From DATDCV01 sp036524155 (lineage in GTDB: Bacteria; Verrucomicrobiota; Verrucomicrobiia; Limisphaerales; UBA8199): a stretch of DNA of 51,600 nt. The stretch spans positions 1-51,600 of the forward strand of contig DATDCV010000643.1 in NCBI GenBank assembly GCA_036524155.1. Reading direction: 5' to 3'. The notes under the pieces are model-generated. The model did no database searches and was not told the DNA's origin. It worked only from the letters and a program-made list of their open reading frames with translations. Position 1 is the stretch's first letter, and each line of letters begins with the position of its first letter. The translations under genes and the position numbers were made by a program. Positions 37,139-44,620 of this stretch are shown piece by piece.

Positions 37139-37241
37139 GGCGCGCGGACTTCAGTCCGCAGCAATCCCCGACCGACCATCGCGTCTGGAACTCGGAATTT
37201 CCATGCCGACGGCAGTTGCTGCGGACTGAAGTCCGCGCGCC
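37139..37241. repeat. 26-bp perfect inverted repeat element
   Basis: Arms 37139-37164 and 37216-37241 are exact reverse complements (26 of 26). Each contains the smaller dyad CGGACT-TC-AGTCCG or its complement. Partial complementarity extends outward to about 37121 and 37259. The 51-base centre encodes nothing recognised. It lies between the end of the HAO-like operon and the start of the nitrilase gene and could form a terminator-like hairpin. Confidence 0.8.
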
Positions 37242-37274
37242 GACCATGCCGCGTCCCACAAAAACGGGGCGGCG

Positions 37275-38720
37275 TCACTTCGAGTAGCGTTCCTGGAACT
37301 CTTTGCGCTGCTGGTCACGCTGAGCCTTCTCCTCGGGGCTCATTTTATTCAGGTACCACTGGTGATTTGAATCGTTCAGCGTGTCGTTCAGCAACTTTTC
37401 AAGTTTGGCGGCGGCTTCCTTCTTCGCGCCGTCGGCTGAGTTTTTGTGCCTCTCGATCAGCTCCCGCAACTCGGGCACGTAGTGCGAATAGAAGTGCTTG
37501 GCCACCTCGTAGGTGCCGTGCCAGTGGGTATAGTCGGGGCCCATCATGGACACGCCGTGGCGGGCGCGGCGGCCTTCGTGATGCCAGATCTCGTACCACG
37601 TAAAGTCGATGGGATTGCTGAACTGAACCGGATTGAGTAGCGGTTTGGCCGCCTGGTAAAGCGCCAGGCCGGGTTTGGCGAACTTGTCATGATACAATTC
37701 GATGAGCGCGTCGTATTGCTGATAGAACGAGTCCACGAAGTGCTGGTTGTGGCAGTTGAAACAGACGTCGACCATGTTGGTGCGGCGGGTTTGCCAGGTA
37801 ACGTTCCTGGTTGGCAGGCCCAGCTTGGCGTCAGCCACCTCCGGGCGGACAGAGATTTCCGGCCGGTTGTTCCACGAAATGCGCAGGCCAACATCGTGCG
37901 TGACGCGCTGATTCTTCGTCGCGCTCATGTGGCAACTGGCGCAGGTCGGCGCGGCGTGGTAGTCCTCGCCGACGATCCACTTCTCGTTGTTCAAGGCCAT
38001 TTTATCGACGTTCGCCCGGTAAGCGATGCCGTGCTTGGACTCGTTGTAGATCTCGATTTGCGGGTGGTCCGGACCCATGTGGCATTTGCCGCAGGTATCC
38101 GGGGTGCGGGCCTGGGCGGCGGAGAATTCATGGCGGGAGTGACAGGCGGCGCAGGAACCCTCGCTGCCGTCGGGGTTGATGCGCCCAATGCCGGTGTTTG
38201 GCCAAATGGCGGGATCGGGTTTGCCGTTCTTCTGGAGCCTGACCTCAGCGCCGTGGCACTGCCAGCAGCCGTTGACTGCCGCCGCCGACACACCGTTGGG
38301 GAACATCGCGGTCTTGAGCCCCTGGTTGCCCTCGACGACCTCCGCCAACACGTTGTCCAATGAACCGAGAATCCGACCGGCTTTCGCGTGGTGCGACGCG
38401 TTGAATTCGCCGACCTCCTGTTCGTGGCAGCGGCCGCAGTCCTTCGGCGTTACAATCGTCGAGATGACCTGTCCGTAATGCTCGAACGCGTCGAGTTCGT
38501 TGGTCACCGCCATGTGGCACTCGAAGCAGCCGATGTTGCCGCGGTAATGTTTGCTCGAACCCCACTGGTTGTACAGCGCCGGGCTTTCTTTCTTGTGGCA
38601 GTCCGCGCAGGCCTTGCTTTCCGGCGACATTTCCTTGAGTGTGAATCCCGCCTGCGCCGCCAGCGGCAGGGTCAGGCACATGCTTAAGGGCAGCAGGTAT
38701 TGTCTAGTCCAGGTTTTCAT
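37275..38720 (-). CDS. Octaheme c-type cytochrome, hydroxylamine oxidoreductase (HAO) family
   Basis: A 481-residue exported protein with signal LLPLSMCLTLPLAAQA. Eight CxxCH motifs are present: CADCH, CFECH, CGRCH, CWQCH, CAACH, CGKCH, CASCH and CFNCH. The HAO-family framework is seen in YNESKHGIAYR, VGEDYHAAPTCASCHMSATK and the C-terminal RARHGVSMMGPDYTHWHGTY with EVAKHFYSHYVPEL. HAO-family enzymes oxidise hydroxylamine or hydrazine, or, as in epsilonproteobacterial relatives, reduce nitrite. Which direction applies depends on a cross-linking Tyr that cannot be assigned without an alignment. It is the last gene of a four-gene operon that supplies a quinone-linked electron path. Confidence 0.9.
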   Translation of the reverse strand: MKTWTRQYLLPLSMCLTLPLAAQAGFTLKEMSPESKACADCHKKESPALYNQWGSSKHYRGNIGCFECHMAVTNELDAFEHYGQVISTIVTPKDCGRCHEQEVGEFNASHHAKAGRILGSLDNVLAEVVEGNQGLKTAMFPNGVSAAAVNGCWQCHGAEVRLQKNGKPDPAIWPNTGIGRINPDGSEGSCAACHSRHEFSAAQARTPDTCGKCHMGPDHPQIEIYNESKHGIAYRANVDKMALNNEKWIVGEDYHAAPTCASCHMSATKNQRVTHDVGLRISWNNRPEISVRPEVADAKLGLPTRNVTWQTRRTNMVDVCFNCHNQHFVDSFYQQYDALIELYHDKFAKPGLALYQAAKPLLNPVQFSNPIDFTWYEIWHHEGRRARHGVSMMGPDYTHWHGTYEVAKHFYSHYVPELRELIERHKNSADGAKKEAAAKLEKLLNDTLNDSNHQWYLNKMSPEEKAQRDQQRKEFQERYSK

Positions 38721-38739
38721 AGTTCGCGTTCTTTCGTGT

Positions 38740-39972
38740 TCAGTCGTGTCCTTCGATGATTGCTTCCTCGGGTTTGGCGCGGAGGCTGCCGTTCATGATC
38801 GGAATGGCGACGTGCAGCATCCAGGAATACATCAGCGCGCCGCACGCCCACACGCCGAGGCACACCAGTGTTTCATTGCGCGTAGGCAGGTATTCGACGA
38901 TCTGGCCCAGGGGCGACGGCACGAAGCCGGGAATAATCAGCCCCATCCCTTTCTCGGTCCAAATGCCGACAAAACAGGCCACGCAGGCGATGTTCAAGCC
39001 CGTGATGTTCCGGCTCAAAGGGGTAATCAACAGCAACAGCCCGAGCGAGTTGAGCGCGATCGCGGTCCAGATCCACGGCACGAGGCCGGCGTGGCCATGC
39101 AGCCCGAAGTAGAGGTATTGGGCGGCCGCGGCATGCTGCGTCGGATAATAAAACTCGGTAAACAGCTCGGAGCCGAGCAGGAACATATTAATGATCATCG
39201 CCACGGTCATGATCATCCGCAGCGTAAAGATCGGCTGGTCCCCAATGTAGTAGCGCGTCATCCGCCGGATGATCTGAAAAGTCAGGATCATCAGCGCGGG
39301 CCCCGCCACAAAGGCCGAGGCGAGAAACCTCGACGGCACCAGCGGATGATGCCAGTAGCTCCGGCCCGCCAGCCCCACATAAAGAAACGCCGTTACGGTG
39401 TGAATGCTCACCGCCCACGCGATCGAGAGGAACACAAACGGGATATAGAATCTCTTCGTCGGTTTCCGGTGCCGGTAGCGGCAGTAGAGCAGGTAACCGG
39501 CAATGTGCAAGTTTAGCAGCAGGTAGCCGTTCAGCACGATCACGTCCCAGGACAAAATCGATCCCGGAAAATTGAAGACGCCGAATGGCGGGATCAGGTG
39601 GTGGAAGCGTTCCGGGTGGCCGAGATCGACCGTGACGAACAGCAGGCACATCACGATGACGGCGATCGCCATTAGTTCGCCAAAGAGCACTACCTCGTGC
39701 ATGTGCTCTTTCTTGTATACGTAAGCGGGGATTACGAGCATCACCGCCGCGGCGGCGACCCCCACCAGGAACGTAAAGTTGGCAATATAGGCGCCCCAGC
39801 TTACCTGGTTGGTCATGCCGGTCGTCTGCAAACCCAGAACGAACTGGGTCGCCCATGCGTGCAACCCCAGCAGCACCAGCACCGTCAGCACGGTCATCCA
39901 CGCGTAGTACTTCCACCCTCCCTGGAACGAGAGCCGCCAGATGCGAAACAAAAAAATGACGTAGTCCCTCAT
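38740..39972 (-). CDS. NrfD/DsrP-family quinone-interacting membrane protein
   Basis: A 410-residue integral membrane protein with about ten hydrophobic spans, for example YYAWMTVLTVLVLLGLHAWA, FTFLVGVAAAAVMLVIPAYV, GELMAIAVIVMCLLFVTVDL and FLSIAWAVSIHTVTAFLYVG. The pattern SWGAYIANFTFLVGVAAAA and DLGHPERFHHLIP matches the DsrP branch of the NrfD family, which moves electrons between quinones and a periplasmic iron-sulfur partner. Its ATG overlaps the stop codon of the ferredoxin gene (ATGA), implying translational coupling. The octaheme gene starts 19 bases downstream. Confidence 0.92.
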   Translation of the reverse strand: MRDYVIFLFRIWRLSFQGGWKYYAWMTVLTVLVLLGLHAWATQFVLGLQTTGMTNQVSWGAYIANFTFLVGVAAAAVMLVIPAYVYKKEHMHEVVLFGELMAIAVIVMCLLFVTVDLGHPERFHHLIPPFGVFNFPGSILSWDVIVLNGYLLLNLHIAGYLLYCRYRHRKPTKRFYIPFVFLSIAWAVSIHTVTAFLYVGLAGRSYWHHPLVPSRFLASAFVAGPALMILTFQIIRRMTRYYIGDQPIFTLRMIMTVAMIINMFLLGSELFTEFYYPTQHAAAAQYLYFGLHGHAGLVPWIWTAIALNSLGLLLLITPLSRNITGLNIACVACFVGIWTEKGMGLIIPGFVPSPLGQIVEYLPTRNETLVCLGVWACGALMYSWMLHVAIPIMNGSLRAKPEEAIIEGHD

Positions 39973-40943
39973 TTGTCGAAGAAATAGTAGAAGCGCGGTT
40001 GCGTGCCCACGTCTTCCTTGAGGATGTAAACCCGCTTGTTGTTGAGGATGTAGCTAATCTCGCTGTCCGGGTCGAGCAGGTTGCCGAAAACGCGGGCGCC
40101 AGTCGGACAGACTTCGAGGCAGGCGGGATATTTGCCCTCCCGCGTGCGATGCAGACAGAACGTGCACTTCTCGACCACGCCCCTGGGGCGGATCCGGTTG
40201 CTGAGGTAGCTCTGGTTCGGGTTGACAGCTTCCTTGTTGATCCTGGGCTTTTCGTAGTTAAACCGGCGCGCGTCGTAGGGACAGGCGGCCATGCAATAGC
40301 GACACCCGATGCACCAGTTATAATCCACCACGACGACCCCGTCCGGCTCTTGCCAGGTCGCCTGCACCGGACAAACTTTGGTGCAGGGCGATTGCCGGCA
40401 CTGGTGGCATTGCACCGGCATGTAATACTTGTCTTTTTGTGGCACCATCGCCGGGTCGTAATATGGCGTTGAAGTTTCGAGGTTGATCGCGCCTTTGTTC
40501 ATCTCCAGCACGCGGATGTAGGACATCTCGATGTCGTCGGCTTCCTCACGCGACTGGTTGTTCTCTTTCAGGCAGGCGTGGGCGCATTTGCGGCAGCCGA
40601 TGCACCGTGTCAAGTTCAGTGCATACCCGAACTGCACGCCATCCATCGGCTTGATATCGCGCAGGTTGGGCCGGACCCCGTACTCCTTTTCCGCCTTCTC
40701 CGCCAGTCGGGCCATGATGCGCTTCAAATCCCCGGGCGTGAGCTGGCGGTAATGTCTTTGCAGCAGGTCGTCGACGGTGACCGAGCCGCGCTCCAGGTCG
40801 AGCAACGGTTTGAGCGCCGCGACCAGCCCCGCCAGGCCAACCACCGAAGCCGCGGCGCCCTTCACGAACGTGCGGCGTGTCACCGGTTGGTAAACCTGTT
40901 CTATGGTCTTTGGACTGACGGCGTTTTGAGTGTCCTCGCTCAT
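39969..40943 (-). CDS. Tat-exported four-[4Fe-4S] ferredoxin subunit (NrfC/DsrO-like)
   Basis: A 324-residue protein starting MSEDTQNAVSPKTIEQ (ATG 40943, 7 bases after the cytochrome stop; the frame is open upstream but overlaps that gene). The twin-arginine signal is TRRTFVKGAAASVVGLAGLV, so it acts on the periplasmic side. Four cysteine groups bind four [4Fe-4S] clusters: CIGCRKCAHAC, CHQCRQSPCTKVCP, CIGCRYCMAACP and CTFCLHRTREGKYPACLEVC. It would wire the NrfD-like membrane subunit to the haem proteins. Confidence 0.93.
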   Translation of the reverse strand: MSEDTQNAVSPKTIEQVYQPVTRRTFVKGAAASVVGLAGLVAALKPLLDLERGSVTVDDLLQRHYRQLTPGDLKRIMARLAEKAEKEYGVRPNLRDIKPMDGVQFGYALNLTRCIGCRKCAHACLKENNQSREEADDIEMSYIRVLEMNKGAINLETSTPYYDPAMVPQKDKYYMPVQCHQCRQSPCTKVCPVQATWQEPDGVVVVDYNWCIGCRYCMAACPYDARRFNYEKPRINKEAVNPNQSYLSNRIRPRGVVEKCTFCLHRTREGKYPACLEVCPTGARVFGNLLDPDSEISYILNNKRVYILKEDVGTQPRFYYFFDK

Positions 40944-40950
40944 TGTGGGG

Positions 40951-41634
40951 TCAGCGGTGCCCGGCGGTAGCGGGTTCGGTTGTCCCTGGCGGGTGCGCGC
41001 CGCGCGGCGGATATCGTAGCGGCGCCAGCGGCTGCATCGCCTCGAATTTCGGATTATGCGGGTCGTGGCACTGAATGCAGCGGAGTTTGGTCTTCTCGCC
41101 CGCGCCGGTCTTCCAGAAACCATTCGGACGGCCGTGCGCTCCTGCCTGCCAATCGCGGTAAATCGTCCCGTGACACTTGGCACAAAGCTGCACCACGCCG
41201 GCCTGGGCGATTTCCGACCCGTCGTAATCCACAAACGCATTCCGGTTTGTCGGGTGATGACAGTTCAAACAGAAGCGGTTATTGCCGTGCTCGAGCCGGA
41301 TGTCCTTGTGCTCGTTCAACGGCCGGTCGTAGTGCCACCGCGCCGTCAACAGCTTGTGGCACTCCATGCAGTTGTACGTCCAGCCGTTGCGCACCAAATC
41401 AAGGCCGACTGTCCGGCGCGGAGGCGTTTTGTCGAGGTGAGCGTCGCCTGGCAGGCCGATTGGCGGCTGCGCCGCCGGCGGGCGTTCGACAACCGGCAGC
41501 TTGGGAACTGTCGGAGTGATGGGAACCGCGTTTGAGGCCACCTCTCCCCGCGCCTCCAGCCGCAAAACAACTCCCAACGCGACCAACAAGGCCAGGCCGC
41601 CCAATACTCGAGCTTTTATCGCAGATCGTTCCAT
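40951..41634 (-). CDS. Tetraheme cytochrome c
   Basis: A 227-residue protein, starting at ATG 41634 (an in-frame TTG lies one codon upstream). The N-terminal hydrophobic segment VLGGLALLVALGVVL is a signal or anchor. Four CxxCH motifs follow: CMECH, CLNCH, CAKCH and CIQCH, the second in the form CLNCHH. It is the first gene of the HAO/FeS/NrfD operon and probably passes electrons between the iron-sulfur subunit and the octaheme enzyme, as NrfB does for NrfA. That role is inferred from context. A TTGAC-N4-GTCAA palindrome sits 64-77 bases upstream. Confidence 0.88.
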   Translation of the reverse strand: MERSAIKARVLGGLALLVALGVVLRLEARGEVASNAVPITPTVPKLPVVERPPAAQPPIGLPGDAHLDKTPPRRTVGLDLVRNGWTYNCMECHKLLTARWHYDRPLNEHKDIRLEHGNNRFCLNCHHPTNRNAFVDYDGSEIAQAGVVQLCAKCHGTIYRDWQAGAHGRPNGFWKTGAGEKTKLRCIQCHDPHNPKFEAMQPLAPLRYPPRGAHPPGTTEPATAGHR

Positions 41635-41697
41635 CAATGCGCTGCATCAACCGGGTTTTACGCCGCAAGATGCTATGAGAGATAGCCTTTAGCGTCT

Positions 41698-41711
41698 TTG
41701 ACCAAAGTCAA
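41698..41711. promoter_or_regulatory. FNR/DNR-type palindrome upstream of HAO operon
   Basis: TTGAC-CAAA-GTCAA is a perfect dyad with the exact 5-4-5 spacing of CRP/FNR-family sites, and the TTGAC half-site is close to those of FNR (TTGAT) and NO-responsive DNR/NnrR regulators. Its centre lies 70 bases before the tetraheme start codon. A class II position (-41.5) would give a leader of about 29 bases. The AT-rich stretch 41740-41780 beyond it may be the end of an upstream transcript. Confidence 0.65.
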
Positions 41712-41847
41712 GGCGGAAGCAGGAAGAGTAATTGATTTACTATGATGTTATAGTATGTATAATATAATATTATTATCGACCGCCACCGCGTTGCTCCCTG
41801 AACACGTGCCCGCTAAATGCCACCGCCGTGGGCGCCTCCCGCGCTAT

Positions 41848-43107
41848 TTAACCGATGAATGCGCGAGCGGCATTTTGCGCGCCGTGTTCAAACGCTCCGC
41901 CCATCCGCTCCATTTCTTTCCGCGAGATTCCGATTTTGGCAGCGGTGGCGCGCCAGCCGGAGACGGCAGCGACGGTTTCCTTGACTATTCCCTTCACTCC
42001 GGCAGCGGATAGGCCGTAATAGTCTGCGGTTCTCAAAACCAGGTCGAAGGAGGCTTCGTTATCTCGTTCGTCAATGAACGTTGAGAGATACGGGGCCTTC
42101 ACGTCGGGCGGAACCGGGTTGAGGTCATAGGCGGGTGAGAGACGCCAGCCTTGTCGCGCCGAGTCGTAGAGAAAACCGTGGTTGCGCAAGTGGTCATCCA
42201 CGTTCGAGATGAGCACGCTGAATAGAACGCGACGCCAGAGCTCCTGCTGGTCCTGCCGGGCAGCAGCCCCATACTGCCGCAAAGCATCGACCAGTTCCAG
42301 GTAACTGTGAGTTTCACCATCGTCCGCGCCGAGCATGCTCATGGCCGACAGAAAGGGGATCCGCGCGGCGCCTCGCCGATCAAACCGCTCGACCAACAGC
42401 ACCGGCCGGCCGCCGACGTCCACAATGCGGCAAGGCGGAACATTGATCCCAGCCTTGGCGGCAAGCTTGAGGGCCAGGAAACTCCACCGCTCAACGCTGT
42501 ATTCGTCCTGCTCATGCGGGAACTTGGCGATCAGCAGCCGGCCATCGGAATCCGCCACGGCCGCCTTCGGACGCGCGCCACCGAGTGAGGACCCGGGCGC
42601 CAGCAACAGCCGCAAGTCTTCGTCGGATGCTTGGTCGGCGACCACGCGGTCCGACGCGGAGAGCAGTCTGGCCAGATAAACCAAAGGGGGGATTGCTGGG
42701 CCTCCGCTGGCCAGAAACTCTTCGGAGCCGGCTTCCTTGAACCGGAGCGCTCCCGGACGAATCGCATCATCCACCCTCAGCAAACAGTCGATCTCCAGAA
42801 GCGTCCGCGAAGCCCTCCCTTCTCTTTCGGCGGCTCTCCGTTCCGCCCGCTTCATCAGCATCCGTCCCCAACGATCCGGCGCCGAATCGCCCAACGCTCC
42901 AAAAAGGGAATGACCTTGTCGGGTGTGATGCGAACCTGAGTCCAGACTCAACGCGGGCTCGAGCGGAAATCGCAGCGGCGAGGCCAGCCACAAGCGATCA
43001 TACACAAAGGTGGCCCCTTCACGCCCTTTGTTGAGACGCGACCACAGACGGCCAGCCGAATGAGTCTGACCGTCCAGATCAACATAGACTTCAACTTCGC
43101 GGTTCAT
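41848..43107 (-). CDS. hipA: HipA-like serine/threonine kinase toxin
   Basis: A 419-residue protein of the HipA family. The N-terminal subdomain is VEVYVDLDGQTHSAGRLW and FVYDRLWL. The nucleotide-loop segment is LLLAPGSSLGGARPKAAVAD, catalytic SVLISNVDDHLRNHGFLYD supplies the Asp and Asn, and LSPAYDLNPVP is the metal-binding segment. HipA phosphorylates a translation factor (glutamyl-tRNA synthetase in E. coli) and induces dormancy; the target here is unknown. It overlaps the upstream antitoxin-like gene by 17 bases. Confidence 0.92.
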   Translation of the reverse strand: MNREVEVYVDLDGQTHSAGRLWSRLNKGREGATFVYDRLWLASPLRFPLEPALSLDSGSHHTRQGHSLFGALGDSAPDRWGRMLMKRAERRAAEREGRASRTLLEIDCLLRVDDAIRPGALRFKEAGSEEFLASGGPAIPPLVYLARLLSASDRVVADQASDEDLRLLLAPGSSLGGARPKAAVADSDGRLLIAKFPHEQDEYSVERWSFLALKLAAKAGINVPPCRIVDVGGRPVLLVERFDRRGAARIPFLSAMSMLGADDGETHSYLELVDALRQYGAAARQDQQELWRRVLFSVLISNVDDHLRNHGFLYDSARQGWRLSPAYDLNPVPPDVKAPYLSTFIDERDNEASFDLVLRTADYYGLSAAGVKGIVKETVAAVSGWRATAAKIGISRKEMERMGGAFEHGAQNAARAFIG

Positions 43108-43450
43108 TCCCCTTCTCCATTGCTACGCGTTTCTCCCGCGGGGCATAAATACGTTTGGGCAAGGTTTCAGATTGCAGGTCCAGACCTAACCGATCATGCG
43201 CAGCGTCCACCAAATCACCAAGACGATCCTGCATGCCCAGAATGAACAAAACCGTCGCGAAGATTCCCAAAGAGACGCTCGCATCGCCGTGTTCGAGCCG
43301 CAGCAACGTCGGTCGGCTGACTCTGGCCCGTTCGGCCATGGTGGCTGTGGATATTCGTCGGCGCTTGCGCGCGTCGGAGATATCCTCTCCCAGCTTCTTT
43401 AATACCCCGCGAACCGGCAGCGGAACGGAGGTCAGTGCCTTTGATTTCAC
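43091..43450 (-). CDS. hipB: HipB-like XRE-family antitoxin/regulator
   Basis: A 119-residue protein starting at GTG 43450. The helix-turn-helix is LGEDISDARKRRRISTATMA, ERARVSRPTLLRLEHGDASV and SLGIFATVLFILGM, the usual HipB arrangement. It would neutralise HipA and repress the operon. The promoter TTGACT-N17-TATCAT lies at 43509-43481, and an inverted repeat (GTAATAT and ATATTAC) brackets it. Confidence 0.88.
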   Translation of the reverse strand: MKSKALTSVPLPVRGVLKKLGEDISDARKRRRISTATMAERARVSRPTLLRLEHGDASVSLGIFATVLFILGMQDRLGDLVDAAHDRLGLDLQSETLPKRIYAPREKRVAMEKGNEPRS

Positions 43451-43451
43451 A

Positions 43452-43509
43452 GTAATATATATTTTTCCAAGTCACAAATAATGATACGCACATATTACGT
43501 TTAGTCAAC
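43452..43509 (-). promoter_or_regulatory. hipBA promoter and candidate operator
   Basis: Minus strand: TTGACT (43509-43504), 17 bases, TATCAT (43486-43481), each five of six consensus bases. ATATTAC at 43492-43498 lies in the spacer and its complement GTAATAT lies at 43452-43458 in the leader, 40 bases apart centre to centre. This arrangement suits autorepression by a dimeric HipB, with possible looping. Confidence 0.6.
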
Positions 43510-43560
43510 AGAGGACGCTGCATGGGGAAGGCGGGAGGACTTGACCGGAATGACTGGAGA

Positions 43561-44568
43561 TTACGCGAAGAAATCCTGCTGACCGCGTTTTGCAGTCGTG
43601 TGTTCCTTCATCCACAACACCAGATCCGGGATCGACGGAAGCTCCGGTTCCGGCAGCGCGGCGGCGCCGAGTTTCAGCAGCTCACGATTTCCTTTAGGGA
43701 CGGCGGCGCCGTCGCGGACAAACACCGGGCACCAGCCTGCCTTGAGCGCCTCCGTCGCTCCCGCCCAGGTGCCGCCGGTTTGGAATTCGCTGCTGACCAC
43801 GACGGCGAACTGCGCCAGGCCGTAAATGACCTTGTTGCGGCCCATCGCCGCGCCGATGGAAAACCCGGCCGTTGGCGCGTAAGGCGTCAGCAAGGCCAAT
43901 TGACCCTCGAGCAGGAGTTGCCGGAGGTCCGGTTGACGAACGGTCCGGTCGAGGCTGTCCGCCAGAACACCCACAGCGCGGCCGCCCGCTTCGAGGGAGG
44001 CGCTCATCGCGATTCGGTCCGTGCCTCGCGCTCCGCCGGAGATTACCGGGGATGCGGCCGCTACTTTCCGGCCGACCTCCTGCGCGAACGCGGTGCCCGC
44101 CTCGTCGATGTTGCGCGAACCCACTACGGCAACGCCCCCGGTCTGCAAAAGGGCCACGTCACCGGCGCCGAAAATCACCGTCGGTGCCTGGTGTCGCAGT
44201 GTGCTGCGCAGTCTCGCGGGGTACGGCCCGTCCATACGGGTTAACGCCCAAATGCCGCGGGAGAAGAGCGCTTCCAGCTCCAGAGCCAGCCGTCCGGATC
44301 TTGCGAGCAGACGCACCGCCCGGCCCGCTTGTTCCTTTGTCACGCCAAGGTCCTTTGCGAGTTCATCTGCCGAACGCCCGTGCATCGCCGCCGGCCGCTG
44401 CAGCGGCGATTCGTGGATTTGTCGCGCCAACTGGTTCCATTCGGACAATTTGAACGGTTCGAGCCCTTCGGCCTCCTTTTCTTCGGAGAGCGCGAAACTC
44501 GAACACAAGGCCAGCATCGCCTGGCCGTCGTCGCTCAGATAATCACGGATTTCCATTGGAGTTGTCAT
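43561..44568 (-). CDS. dprA: DNA-processing protein DprA
   Basis: A 335-residue protein of the DprA/Smf family. Residues 1-110 form a helical, HTH-like region. The Rossmann-like core contains GGVAVVGSRNIDEAGTAFAQ, AASPVISGGARGTDRIAMSA and SSEFQTGGTWAGATEALKAG, the conserved single-stranded-DNA-binding loops. DprA loads RecA on incoming single strands during transformation. It follows the RecQ-phosphoribosyltransferase gene by 52 bases, and the two probably act together on DNA. Confidence 0.92.
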   Translation of the reverse strand: MTTPMEIRDYLSDDGQAMLALCSSFALSEEKEAEGLEPFKLSEWNQLARQIHESPLQRPAAMHGRSADELAKDLGVTKEQAGRAVRLLARSGRLALELEALFSRGIWALTRMDGPYPARLRSTLRHQAPTVIFGAGDVALLQTGGVAVVGSRNIDEAGTAFAQEVGRKVAAASPVISGGARGTDRIAMSASLEAGGRAVGVLADSLDRTVRQPDLRQLLLEGQLALLTPYAPTAGFSIGAAMGRNKVIYGLAQFAVVVSSEFQTGGTWAGATEALKAGWCPVFVRDGAAVPKGNRELLKLGAAALPEPELPSIPDLVLWMKEHTTAKRGQQDFFA

Positions 44569-44620
44569 TTAACCGCAGAGAACGCAAGGAGCGCAAAGCA
44601 TTATTCGGCGTCGCACCCGA

